From positions 1 to 64,000 of the forward strand of contig JAJVIG010000036.1 in the NCBI GenBank assembly GCA_022072145.1: a DNA stretch of 64,000 nt, read 5' to 3'. Within the stretch, counting starts at the first letter, position 1. Every line of letters begins with the position of its first letter. Below the pieces are notes generated by a model that saw nothing but the letters and a program-made list of their open reading frames with translations, ran no database searches and was not told the origin of the DNA. The position numbers were made by a program, and so were the translations under genes. Below, piece after piece: positions 45,931 through 54,952 of this stretch. The DNA comes from Pseudomonadales bacterium. Its GTDB lineage: Bacteria > Pseudomonadota > Gammaproteobacteria > Pseudomonadales > UBA5518.

Positions 45931-46886
45931 CCACCAATTCCATTAGGGTCGGCCTGATCGGCCTGGGCACGATGGGACAGAATCACCTCCGCGTCCTGTC
46001 GATGCTAAAAGGTGTGGAACTGGTGTTTATCCTCGACACCAACGCAGAGGTCTCGAAACGTCTGTCGGGGCAGTACGGCATACCCGAAAGCGCCGGTCCA
46101 GCCTCCGAGTTGGACGCCGTCGATGCGGTGGTGATCGCGGCGCCGACCAGCACGCATACCGAATACATCAAGAAGATCGGTGGCAAAGTCAAGAACATCC
46201 TGGTCGAGAAGCCGCTAGCGGCCAGCCTGCAGGAGGCCGAGGATCTGCAAGCCTATGTGGTGGCTGAAAAAATAAACCTCATGGTGGGATTCATCGAGCG
46301 ATTCAATCCAGCGGTGCAGGGCCTCAAAAGGGTGCTCGACCGTTCGAGCCGGGTCGTCAGCATCGACTTTACACGCACCAACAAACTCAGCTCGAGGATC
46401 ACGGACGTCGACGTCGTCACCGACCTGATGATCCACGATATCGATCTTGCCCTTTATCTGAACGGCCCGATCAAATCCATGGAGGCACACGGCATGGCCC
46501 GCGGAGCCATGATCGACTTCGCCTCAGCCCTGCTTACCCACGAGAACGGGCGTTTCTCCCGAATCCAGGCAAGCCGGATCACTGAAAAAAAGATGCGCTC
46601 CATCCAGGCCACCTGTTTGGACATGTTTGTCGACTGCGAACTTGTGCGCAAGGAAATCGTCATCAACCGCCAGTCGGAAATCCGCCAGGTCGACGGTGAA
46701 CCCTACACGATAAGTGCCATCGAAGAAGCGGTGGAGGTGAAGCCTCAGGAAGCTTTGCTTTCCGAATTACAGGCGTTCATTGAAAGTTGCACCTTTGGCG
46801 CTAACGAGGGCTTGCCGGACGCGCGCGCCGGTCTCGAGGCGATGCGGGTTTGTGCCAGTATCAAGGGGGCTATCCTGCATGGGTAA
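45927..46886 (+). CDS. Gfo/Idh/MocA family nucleotide-sugar dehydrogenase (WbpB-like)
   Basis: The 319-residue protein has the NAD-binding fold GLIGLGTMGQNHLRVL, the conserved ILVEKPLA motif (catalytic Lys), and a C-terminal domain with VDVVTDLMIHDIDLALYL. In the diacetamido-uronate pathway WbpB oxidises C3 of a UDP-sugar. It is the second gene in the operon, overlapping both neighbours. Confidence 0.85.
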   Translation: MTTNSIRVGLIGLGTMGQNHLRVLSMLKGVELVFILDTNAEVSKRLSGQYGIPESAGPASELDAVDAVVIAAPTSTHTEYIKKIGGKVKNILVEKPLAASLQEAEDLQAYVVAEKINLMVGFIERFNPAVQGLKRVLDRSSRVVSIDFTRTNKLSSRITDVDVVTDLMIHDIDLALYLNGPIKSMEAHGMARGAMIDFASALLTHENGRFSRIQASRITEKKMRSIQATCLDMFVDCELVRKEIVINRQSEIRQVDGEPYTISAIEEAVEVKPQEALLSELQAFIESCTFGANEGLPDARAGLEAMRVCASIKGAILHG

Positions 46887-47850
46887 GCGCACTCCCCTCG
46901 CAGGGCAGAGGATCCTGGTAACAGGCGGGGCAGGCTTCATCGGCAGCCATCTGGTCGACCGGCTTCTTCGGCAAGGCGCATCACGGGTGCTGGTCATCGA
47001 CAACCTGTTCATCGGTTCCGAGAAGAACCTCGCTGAGGCCATGGCGACCGGACGCTGCGAGTTCTTCTGCGACGATGCCGAGTTGCCGGGCAGCCTTGCC
47101 TACATTTTCGAGCGGCACCGGATTGATACCGTGTTCAACTGCGCCACCAAAGCGCTCAACTATTCGTTTCTAAATCCCGCGAATGCGTTCGCGACCAATG
47201 TAACGGTGGCACTGAATCTACTCGAATTGCAGCGGAGGAATGCATTCCGGACCTTGTGCCATTTTTCGACCTCCGAGGTCTACGGGTCGGCAGTCTACGA
47301 ACCGATGGATGAATCGCATCCGCGCAATCCAACGACGACCTATGCGGCAGGCAAGGCAGCGGCCGACATGGCGATCGAGAGCTATGTGCGCATGTTCGAT
47401 GTTGACGCATTCATCGTCCGTCCCTTCAATAATTATGGACCGCGACAAAATTACCTGGGGCTGCTGGCGGGTGTCATTCCCATCACGGCATGGCGCATCA
47501 TCACCGGTCGCCAACCCGAACTGCACGGCAGCGGCGAGCAGAGCCGCGATTTCATCTATGTCCATGACACCGTCGACGCCGTGATCAAGCTCTACGACGT
47601 CGCTGATCCAGGCGACTCCGTAAACATTTCGACGGACAACCAAGTAACCGTCAGGCAACTTCTCCAAATGATCTGCCTGAAAATGGACTATGTGGGCGAG
47701 ATCGTCAGCAAACCCGGCCGCAAGTCGGATGTGCTGTGCCACAACGCCAGCAACGAGAAGGTCCGGCGCATGATCGACTATTCTCTGACCCCATTGGAGG
47801 AAGGACTGGGCCAGACCTTGCTATGGTACAGGGAGCAGATCAAGCCATGA
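46879..47850 (+). CDS. NAD-dependent epimerase/dehydratase
   Basis: The 323-residue product has the SDR extended motif TGGAGFIGSHLVDRLL and YAAGKAA (YxxxK). Also present are PFNNYGPRQNYLGLLAGVIP and SGEQSRDFIYVHDTVDAV, which place it with UDP-sugar epimerase/dehydratase enzymes. The start is ATG 46879, overlapping the end of the Gfo/Idh gene by 8 bases. Substrate unknown. Confidence 0.85.
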   Translation: MGKRTPLAGQRILVTGGAGFIGSHLVDRLLRQGASRVLVIDNLFIGSEKNLAEAMATGRCEFFCDDAELPGSLAYIFERHRIDTVFNCATKALNYSFLNPANAFATNVTVALNLLELQRRNAFRTLCHFSTSEVYGSAVYEPMDESHPRNPTTTYAAGKAAADMAIESYVRMFDVDAFIVRPFNNYGPRQNYLGLLAGVIPITAWRIITGRQPELHGSGEQSRDFIYVHDTVDAVIKLYDVADPGDSVNISTDNQVTVRQLLQMICLKMDYVGEIVSKPGRKSDVLCHNASNEKVRRMIDYSLTPLEEGLGQTLLWYREQIKP

Positions 47851-48947
47851 ACGCCCCCGCAATCAGACTTATCCGCCCCTATATCAGCTTCGACGAGGTG
47901 GAAACCGATTTCCGCAACGTGTTCGAAAGCGGCATTTTCACTCGCGGCCCCTATGTCGAGGAGTTCCGCAGCGAACTCGCTGTGTATACCGGCGCACGGC
48001 ACGCATTTCTGACGACGTCGGCCACGACTGCCCTCTGGGTTTGTCTGAAGCTGCTTGGGATCGGCCCAGGGGATGAAGTCGTCGTGTCGGACTTTTCCTT
48101 CCCGGCCACTGCCAACGTCGTCGAGGATCTGGGCGCACGGCCGATCTTCGCGGATGTCTCCCTTGAGACTTTCAACATGCTTCCCGAGGAACTCGAACGC
48201 AGGATCAGCGCGCGCACTAAAGCCGTCATTTTCGTCGACGCATTTGGCAATCCAACCGGGCTTTCTCGAATCAAGGCGATCTGCGAACACCATGGATTGC
48301 CGCTCATCGAGGATGCAGCGTGTGCCATCGGCAGTTCAGAGAACGGTTTTCGGTGCGGCGGCATCGCGGACCTGACCTGTTTCAGCTTCCACCCAAGGAA
48401 GCTGCTCACTACCGGTGAGGGTGGAGCGATTACCACCAATCGGGACGACTGGGCAGCGTGGTTGGAAATGAAGCTCGCGCACGGGGCACGGGGAACGAAG
48501 GGGCCCGGCCTCGACTTCGTCGATTACGGCTACAACTTCCGCATGTCCGAACTGCAAGCAGTCATGGGGCGGAAACAGCTGGCCAAGCTGGAAGCCATCG
48601 TCGACGAGCGCAATGCAATACGTGGCGCCTATGCGGCAGCGCTCGCAGCATACGGATTCGAGCCGCAGCATGTGGGCGCAGAAGTGCGCCATAACGTCCA
48701 ATCCCTGGTCTTTAGGGTCGGGGGCCGCTGCGATCGTGACCGCCTGATTGCAGGACTGAGGTCGCGCGGCGTGGAAGCGACAATCGGAACCTATGCGTTG
48801 AGTGCCACGACATACCACCTGCACCGTTACCACGATACGCAGCCCAATGCCGCCAAACTGGATGGTATTGCGGTCACATTGCCATGCTATTCAGGTATCG
48901 ATGTAGGCCGGGTAGTTTCGGCAATATGCGAAGTCATGAACGTGTAA
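47847..48947 (+). CDS. DegT/DnrJ/EryC1 aminotransferase (WbpE-like)
   Basis: This PLP-dependent enzyme of 366 residues adds an amino group to a keto-sugar nucleotide. Sequence shows GIFTRGPYVEEFRSELA, SATTALWVCLKLLGIGPGDE, VIEDAACAIG-type Asp/Gln region (PLIEDAACAIG) and the Lys region SFHPRKLLTTGEGG. Its start overlaps the previous stop (ATGA). It follows the dehydrogenase as expected for a C3-aminosugar route. Confidence 0.88.
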   Translation: MNAPAIRLIRPYISFDEVETDFRNVFESGIFTRGPYVEEFRSELAVYTGARHAFLTTSATTALWVCLKLLGIGPGDEVVVSDFSFPATANVVEDLGARPIFADVSLETFNMLPEELERRISARTKAVIFVDAFGNPTGLSRIKAICEHHGLPLIEDAACAIGSSENGFRCGGIADLTCFSFHPRKLLTTGEGGAITTNRDDWAAWLEMKLAHGARGTKGPGLDFVDYGYNFRMSELQAVMGRKQLAKLEAIVDERNAIRGAYAAALAAYGFEPQHVGAEVRHNVQSLVFRVGGRCDRDRLIAGLRSRGVEATIGTYALSATTYHLHRYHDTQPNAAKLDGIAVTLPCYSGIDVGRVVSAICEVMNV

Positions 48948-48953
48948 AACCTT

Positions 48954-49577
48954 ATGGGAAAGAACTTAAAAGATGATGTTATCGAGCTGCTGAAATCGAT
49001 TTGGGATTCAGAAGAATTCACTGTAGTCGATTCAGAACGAACACGGAGGTTGCGCAAGGAGCTATTAACACGCCTTTTAAGTCAAATGATGACGGACGAT
49101 GAGCGAGCCCGACTATACGGGCTGCCGACCGGGTGTCGTATACGTGAGAATGCCAAGCTATTGTCTCCGGAACAGTTCAAATGCGGGGAATATGTATGGA
49201 TAGGCGAAGGTGCAATACTAGATGCGACGGGCGGCCTTGAAGTTGGCTCGCATACAACGGTCGCTTCAGGATGTTTTGTATGGACCCATTCGAGCGTCTT
49301 GTCTAATCTCATGATGGACAATAGCTCAGGTAATTCTTACATTCTACGCCGGAAGACGGTGATCGGAAGCGGGACGTTTATTGGTGGTCCATCGGTCATC
49401 TACCCCGGGGTAACAATTGGCGATCGATGTGTTGTGTTACCCATGTCCGTGGTTACTAGGGACATACCTGACAATACCATGGTCGGGGGATCGCCGGCTC
49501 GCAATATTCGAGGCATCGACGATGTATATATTCGCCAGATGATTGATTTTGAGCGCGAACTGCAATCCAAAAATTAG
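48954..49577 (+). CDS. Acyltransferase with hexapeptide repeats
   Basis: The 207-residue product has a variable N-terminal region (EFTVVDSERTRRLRKELLTR) and a C-terminal LbH domain (AKLLSPEQFKCGEYVWIGEG, VGSHTTVASGCFVWTHSSVL, GPSVIYPGVTIGDRCVVLPM). It resembles sugar O-acetyltransferases. The gene is more AT-rich than its neighbours. Exact donor/acceptor unknown. Confidence 0.78.
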   Translation: MGKNLKDDVIELLKSIWDSEEFTVVDSERTRRLRKELLTRLLSQMMTDDERARLYGLPTGCRIRENAKLLSPEQFKCGEYVWIGEGAILDATGGLEVGSHTTVASGCFVWTHSSVLSNLMMDNSSGNSYILRRKTVIGSGTFIGGPSVIYPGVTIGDRCVVLPMSVVTRDIPDNTMVGGSPARNIRGIDDVYIRQMIDFERELQSKN

Positions 49578-49582
49578 CGAAG

Positions 49583-50203
49583 ATGGAAAGTCAAATCCTC
49601 GTGATTGACTATGGTACCGGCAATGTCGGATCGGTGCTCAATATGATTCGCAAGGTAGGAGGCGAGGCGCGAGCAAGCGGTAACGCAGACGAACTATCTA
49701 GGGCGAGAAGACTGGTTCTGCCGGGTGTAGGCAGTTTCGACAATGCCGCACGAAAACTGGCAGAGCTAGGCTTACCAGACCTGTTGCGGAGCAAAGCGCG
49801 CGAAGGTGTTCCACTGTTGGGAATCTGCCTCGGCATGCAACTGCTCGCGGACAAGAGCGAAGAGGGGGTGCTCCCAGGCCTCGGCCTGATTCCGGGCAGC
49901 GTGCGCCGATTCTCGTTTGGCCCGGAATGGCAGAATTTGAAGATTCCACACATGGGATGGAACCGAATCAGAAAACGCAAGGCACATCCTCTGCTTGATG
50001 GACTGGATGATAATTCGAGATTCTATTTTGTTCATTCCTATCACTATCAGTGCCAAAGCGAGGAAGATGCCCTGCTGGAAACCACCTACGGCTACAGCTT
50101 CACATCAGGTGTGCAGCGGGAAAACGTGATGGGTGTACAGTTCCACCCCGAGAAGAGCCATCGTTATGGCATGCGACTGATAAAGAACTTTGTCGAGATC
50201 TAA
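49583..50203 (+). CDS. hisH: HisH-like glutamine amidotransferase subunit of a sugar-amidination system
   Basis: The 206-residue product is a class I glutaminase: PGVGSFDNAARKL, GICLGMQLL (catalytic Cys), VHSYHY and GVQFHPEKSHRYG (His and Glu). In histidine synthesis HisH works with HisF. Here it lies beside a HisF copy and a WbpG-type gene in a polysaccharide operon, as in Pseudomonas LPS loci, so it likely supplies ammonia for acetamidino-sugar formation and not histidine. Confidence 0.9.
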   Translation: MESQILVIDYGTGNVGSVLNMIRKVGGEARASGNADELSRARRLVLPGVGSFDNAARKLAELGLPDLLRSKAREGVPLLGICLGMQLLADKSEEGVLPGLGLIPGSVRRFSFGPEWQNLKIPHMGWNRIRKRKAHPLLDGLDDNSRFYFVHSYHYQCQSEEDALLETTYGYSFTSGVQRENVMGVQFHPEKSHRYGMRLIKNFVEI

Positions 50204-50206
50204 TCA

Positions 50207-50968
50207 ATGCTAGCGGCCCGCCTCATGCCCTGCTTGCTCATGATGCGTGGGGCGCTGGTCAAGACAGTGCAGTTCAAGAACCCGATTTATGTCGGCGATC
50301 CTGTCAATGCAGTCAGGATCTTCAACGAGAAGGAAGTGGACGAACTGATCCTGCTGGATATCACCGCGACGACAGGGCGTCACGGAATTGATTTCGAGAC
50401 GCTTGAAAAACTGACCAGCGAATGTTTCATGCCAATCTGCTACGGCGGCGGCGTCAGAACTGCCGAGGATATGCGTCGCCTTTACGCGTTGGGTATCGAG
50501 AAGATTTCGCTGAGTTCCGCAGCCATAGAACATCCGCGCTTCGTGACCGAGGCAGCTGCTGAATTTGGCAACCAGGCAGTAGTCGTCACCTTGGATGTCA
50601 AGAAAACTCTGTTCGGTAAATATTCTGTCCGCACCCATGGCGGGAGCACCAACATCGGACGGCATCCGGTGGACTTGGCGCGTGAACTGGAAGCTGCCGG
50701 CGCGGGCGAGATTCTGCTGAACGCCATCGACCGAGATGGCACATGGTCTGGCTTCGACCTGAATCTAATTCGCGAAGTAAGCGCTGCAGTGGGCGTGCCA
50801 GTAATCGCATGTGGCGGCGGAGGAACACTGCCTGATGTGCGTGATGTGATTAGGGAGGGCGGGGCATCAGGAGCTGCCATTGGCAGTATGGCGGTTTTTC
50901 AGGGGAAAGGCTTGGGGGTTCTGATCAAATTTCCATCCCGTGAGCAGCAAGAGGCATTATTTGAGTGA
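50207..50968 (+). CDS. hisF: HisF-like cyclase subunit of the sugar-amidination system
   Basis: The 253-residue product is a (beta/alpha)8 barrel with ARLMPCLLMMRGALVKT, EKEVDELILLDITATT, CYGGGVRTAED, KISLSSAAIEH, LLNAIDRDGTWSGFD and ACGGGGTL. These are typical HisF features except that the first Asp/Cys motif (CLDVxxGxVVKG) is changed to CLLMMRGALVKT, as in LPS-locus HisF2 proteins. It follows hisH directly. Confidence 0.9.
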   Translation: MLAARLMPCLLMMRGALVKTVQFKNPIYVGDPVNAVRIFNEKEVDELILLDITATTGRHGIDFETLEKLTSECFMPICYGGGVRTAEDMRRLYALGIEKISLSSAAIEHPRFVTEAAAEFGNQAVVVTLDVKKTLFGKYSVRTHGGSTNIGRHPVDLARELEAAGAGEILLNAIDRDGTWSGFDLNLIREVSAAVGVPVIACGGGGTLPDVRDVIREGGASGAAIGSMAVFQGKGLGVLIKFPSREQQEALFE

Positions 50969-50975
50969 GTGGACT

Positions 50976-52109
50976 ATGTCAAAACTGATTTGCAGCCGTT
51001 GCATCTACGATGAATCCGTGCCGAATATTGCGTACGATGAAGAAGGCGTCTGCAGCTACTGCCGACAAATCGATGCGCTGGAAAAGGAGTATCCGACAGG
51101 AGAAGAGGGCGAGGCACGCCTACGCCGGATGATCGATGAGATCAAGGTCGCCGGAAGAGGCAAGAAATACGACGCCATCATCGGGGTGAGCGGTGGCTGC
51201 GACTCCTCGTACCTTGTGCACCGGATGCACGAGCAGGGTGTCCGCCTGTTGGCCGCGCATTTCGACAACACATGGAACTCGACAATCGCGACCGAGAATA
51301 TTCACAACATCCTGGACAAACTCAACATCGACCTGTTCACGATTGTCGTTGACAACAAAGAATACGACGACATTTACCGATCGTTCTTCAAGGCCGGCGT
51401 GAAGGATCTGGAGACGCCGACGGATATCGGGCTTGCGACTACCTTATACAAAGCGGCGGAAAAGTTCGGCGTGAAATACATGATCGAAGGCCATTCGTTC
51501 CGGACCGAGGGTATCGCGCCGCTGGGGTGGATCTATATGGATGGAAAATACATCGAATCGGTGCAGAAGCAGTTCGGCACCTACCCGCTTAAAACTTTTC
51601 CTAATCTCTGGATGAAGGATTTTCTGCGCTGGATGGTTTTGGGACGTATCAAGAAGATCAGGCCCCTCTATTATATGGATTACAACAAGGAGGCAGCCAA
51701 GACGCTGTTGGCGGACAAGTACAACTGGCGCTGGTATGGCGGGCACCATCTGGAAAACCGATTCACGGCCTTCTATCACAGCTATTTTCTGCCGCGACGC
51801 TGGAATATCGATTTTCGCATTGCGGGCTACGCAGCCTACTGTCGCAACGGGTGGATGTCGCGCCAGGATGGCTTGCGCCTCATGCAGGAGTCTCCGTACA
51901 TGGAGTCTGATCTCCTCGAATATGTCATCAAACGGCTGGGGCTCAAAAACGAGGAATTCGAGTCATTGATGACAATGCCTAAAAAAACGTACTGTGACTA
52001 CAAAACGTACAAGCACACGTTCGAATCCATGCGGCCTTTCTTCTGGCTGATGTACAAGATGGATTTGGTGCCGAAAAGCTTCTACATGAAATACACAGCG
52101 AAAAGCTGA
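50976..52109 (+). CDS. N-acetyl sugar amidotransferase, WbpG-like
   Basis: The 377-residue product has the PP-loop ATP motif GVSGGCDSSYLVHRM (near residue 71) and an N-terminal CxxC pair (CSRCIYDESVPNIAYDEEGV then CSYC) that should bind zinc. It fits the WbpG/PseA N-acetyl sugar amidotransferase family, which turns an acetamido into an acetamidino group using ammonia from HisH/HisF. Start ATG 50976 is chosen over an upstream frame. Confidence 0.9.
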   Translation: MSKLICSRCIYDESVPNIAYDEEGVCSYCRQIDALEKEYPTGEEGEARLRRMIDEIKVAGRGKKYDAIIGVSGGCDSSYLVHRMHEQGVRLLAAHFDNTWNSTIATENIHNILDKLNIDLFTIVVDNKEYDDIYRSFFKAGVKDLETPTDIGLATTLYKAAEKFGVKYMIEGHSFRTEGIAPLGWIYMDGKYIESVQKQFGTYPLKTFPNLWMKDFLRWMVLGRIKKIRPLYYMDYNKEAAKTLLADKYNWRWYGGHHLENRFTAFYHSYFLPRRWNIDFRIAGYAAYCRNGWMSRQDGLRLMQESPYMESDLLEYVIKRLGLKNEEFESLMTMPKKTYCDYKTYKHTFESMRPFFWLMYKMDLVPKSFYMKYTAKS

Positions 52110-52132
52110 ATCGCGCCCCCGGCGCCACGAAG

Positions 52133-53332
52133 ATGTTGGCATCCCTTTTTCCGCTCAGAAACTTCATCGTCAGGCGGGCTTTTGATCTGCAGAAGCTGCT
52201 GCTGGCTGCGTCTTGCTTCGTCTTTCGTTGGCTCCGCTACGATAACCCGGAGAAACGACCATGGGTTGTGGGGGTCGATGAGGTAGCGGCGAACGTGTTC
52301 AATATCGGCGAAGTTCTCACGCCTGCCATCAAGGTGAGCTTTTCGAGACATCCTTTCTATGACTACAAGTACGACCATTGCCCCAGTGTCAGGAACAGAT
52401 TCCTCCTGCATCTTGTTCGCCTGTTCTATGGGCCTGTTTTGCTCGGTTATCTAGTAAACAGGAGCAATTCATTCTTTTATGTCGGCGGATCGGGTTTTCT
52501 TGTCAACGAGGTTGACGGAAGGGATTACGAGTTCTCGTTCTTGAGGAAACGAAGCAAGACGATAGCGTGTTATTTCTGCGGCAGCGAGATTCGCTCGATC
52601 AAGCTGATGGAGGCGTTTTCCAGGCAACACGACATGGACGTTGTGACCACCTATCAGGTGATTGCTCAGCCCTTCATAGCTTCCGATTACAGGGAGAGGA
52701 TCCGCTATCTTCTGGCCACGAGTGCGAACCGGCACGCCGACCATATCTTCAATGCGCCTGTTGATCAGATGTCCTACATAGAGCGTACTGTGCACCCGTT
52801 CATGTATTTCCATCCGGCCCGACACTTCAGAAAAGAGGACGATAAGTTCGCGGGTACGGGGCCGCTCAAGATACTTCACGCCCCGTCATCTCCCTTGATC
52901 AAGGGCACGCCGCTGGTCCGTGCCGCCATCAAGAAACTCAAGCTGGAAGGCTATCCTTTCGAATACAGGGAACTGATCGGGGCTTCGAATACGGTCGTGC
53001 TCGAGGAACTACGCAATGCCCATATTGTTCTTAACGAGTTTTATGCCTTCGTGCCCGGACAATTCGGCATTGAGGCGATGGCCGCGCATTGCGCCCTGCT
53101 GACTTCGGCCGACGAGCACATCGAGCCTTCGCTTCCGGCTGGCTCGAATCAGGCATGGTGTGTCACCCGGTATTGGGAGATATACGACAAGCTCAAAGCG
53201 TTGCTGGACTCCCCTGATCTCATCAAGGCGTATGCCGATGCAGGCTATGGCTGGGCTGAGAAATATTCCACCTACGAGGCATCATCCAGACGGCTGCGAC
53301 GCATTCTGGGACTCGGCGGCACGGTTGAGTAG
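52133..53332 (+). CDS. Glycosyltransferase, GT-B type (family uncertain)
   Basis: The 399-residue product resembles polysaccharide-locus GT-B glycosyltransferases: an N-terminal hydrophobic start, KILHAPSSPLIKGTPLVRAA, IVLNEFYAFVPGQFGIEAMA and AAHCALLTSADEHIEPSLP in the C-terminal lobe where donors bind. The classical EX7E motif is not clear, so the family is uncertain. It precedes the flippase gene with a small overlap. Confidence 0.7.
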   Translation: MLASLFPLRNFIVRRAFDLQKLLLAASCFVFRWLRYDNPEKRPWVVGVDEVAANVFNIGEVLTPAIKVSFSRHPFYDYKYDHCPSVRNRFLLHLVRLFYGPVLLGYLVNRSNSFFYVGGSGFLVNEVDGRDYEFSFLRKRSKTIACYFCGSEIRSIKLMEAFSRQHDMDVVTTYQVIAQPFIASDYRERIRYLLATSANRHADHIFNAPVDQMSYIERTVHPFMYFHPARHFRKEDDKFAGTGPLKILHAPSSPLIKGTPLVRAAIKKLKLEGYPFEYRELIGASNTVVLEELRNAHIVLNEFYAFVPGQFGIEAMAAHCALLTSADEHIEPSLPAGSNQAWCVTRYWEIYDKLKALLDSPDLIKAYADAGYGWAEKYSTYEASSRRLRRILGLGGTVE

Positions 53333-54795
53333 TGATGCTCAGGGCACTCTTGAGAGATTCGCTGCTCTACACGGCTTCCAATGTCCTTACACGGGGGCTG
53401 GGGTTTCTTTTACTGCCGCTCTACACGCGAGTCTTCAGCCCAGAAGAATTCGGCACACTTGATTACCTCATGGCGGTTGGCAGTTTCGTTTCCGTTACGG
53501 TCGCATTGGAGATCGCGCAGGGACTTGCCCGCTTCATCCCTGAACACGTCGACGATCCGGGGGCCAGACGCGCGTATGCATCGACGTCTCTCTGGTTTAC
53601 GATTTCCAGCCACACCCTGATGGTCGTCTTGGTGGTTATTTTCCGGCGCGAACTCGCCGAGATATTGCTGGAGTCGGGGCATAAGGCAGATCTGATTGTC
53701 GTAGCATCCATTGCCTTCTGGGTAAACGGTCTCGTCTACCTCATCCAAAGTCAATTGAGGTGGGAACTTCGGGCAAAGGACAGCGGCCTGCTTTCCATCG
53801 TTGTGGCAGCACTGATGATCGTGTTTTCACTGATCACGGTGGTAGCGCTGCGATGGGGGGTGGTAGGAGTCTTGATGGCGCAGATTGCAAGCGGCGTCAT
53901 CGCCCTGATTCTGGGGTTCTACCTTACGCGTTCGAGTTATGGGCTATTGTTCGACTGGCGGCATCTGCGCAGAATGCTCGTCTTTTCGGTTCCGCTGATC
54001 CCCTCAAGTGTGGGGGTGATAGTTGCCTTGTATGTTGATCGCTTGGCCATCAAAGAACTATTGTCACTTTCGGATGTCGGGCTGTTTGGTGTCGGCTACA
54101 AAGTGGCTATGGTTGCGTCGCTGGCGCTGGCGGGCTTTCGCGGAGCACTGACGCCGCTCGTGTACGCGCATTACAGGAAAGCGGCTACACCGCTCGACCT
54201 GGCTCGGATCTTCAGAATATTTTGTGCTTTCGCCCTGGTGCTGTTTGCATGCCTGGCCCTGTTTGCGAGTCGGATCATTGGGGTAGTGGCTCCCGATTCG
54301 TATTCGGCTGCGGCTTCAGTGGTGCCAATTCTGGTCTTGGCCGTGCTATTCTCGAATATGTATATTTTTGCACCAGGACTCGATATCGAGAAGCGCACGG
54401 GCATGATTGCCCTCATCAATCTGTCGGCGGCCTTACTCAATACCACACTGAATTTTGCGTTCATTCCAGCATGGGGTATCGAAGGCGCTGCACTGGCAAC
54501 CGCCGTTTCGTTCTTTTGTGCATTCTGCGTTTATATGCGGTTTAGCCAGAAGCTCTATCCCGTCCCGCATCAATGGGGAAGTCTCCTTTGCGCTTTTGTC
54601 ATGGTTGTCATCGTGATCGTACTGGCGGGAAATGCAGACCTTGTTTCCTGGCTTGACTGGGTTGTCAGGGGCGCGGTGCTTGTGGTCCTTTCCTATGGCA
54701 TTGTTCGACTGAGATTGCTGGAGCCGGCAGAAATCCGCAGTGCATTGAATGTGCTGCGCATAGGGGGTTCTACAGGGACCAACAATGCGGGCTGA
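53332..54795 (+). CDS. wzx: Wzx-like polysaccharide flippase
   Basis: The 487-residue protein has 12-14 hydrophobic segments and the MATE/polysaccharide-transport N-terminus (LLRDSLLYTASNVLTRGLGF then LLLPLYTRVFSPEEFGTLDY). It should flip undecaprenyl-linked repeat units. It is the last gene of the plus-strand island operon and starts at GTG 53332 (or ATG 53335), overlapping the glycosyltransferase stop. No wzy polymerase is visible in the window. Confidence 0.88.
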   Translation: MMLRALLRDSLLYTASNVLTRGLGFLLLPLYTRVFSPEEFGTLDYLMAVGSFVSVTVALEIAQGLARFIPEHVDDPGARRAYASTSLWFTISSHTLMVVLVVIFRRELAEILLESGHKADLIVVASIAFWVNGLVYLIQSQLRWELRAKDSGLLSIVVAALMIVFSLITVVALRWGVVGVLMAQIASGVIALILGFYLTRSSYGLLFDWRHLRRMLVFSVPLIPSSVGVIVALYVDRLAIKELLSLSDVGLFGVGYKVAMVASLALAGFRGALTPLVYAHYRKAATPLDLARIFRIFCAFALVLFACLALFASRIIGVVAPDSYSAAASVVPILVLAVLFSNMYIFAPGLDIEKRTGMIALINLSAALLNTTLNFAFIPAWGIEGAALATAVSFFCAFCVYMRFSQKLYPVPHQWGSLLCAFVMVVIVIVLAGNADLVSWLDWVVRGAVLVVLSYGIVRLRLLEPAEIRSALNVLRIGGSTGTNNAG

Positions 54796-54952
54796 TGAGG
54801 ATCGATATCGAAGGCTCAAAGCCGGCCATAATGTTGCCTCTGTTACCATCGCCGCTCCATTTCAACGGTTGACGTGGACACCGATCACCCGAGTTCGACA
54901 GTTTTTCGCGTAAGTCATTGATATTACTGGTACACGGCCAGCGATTTTGGCA

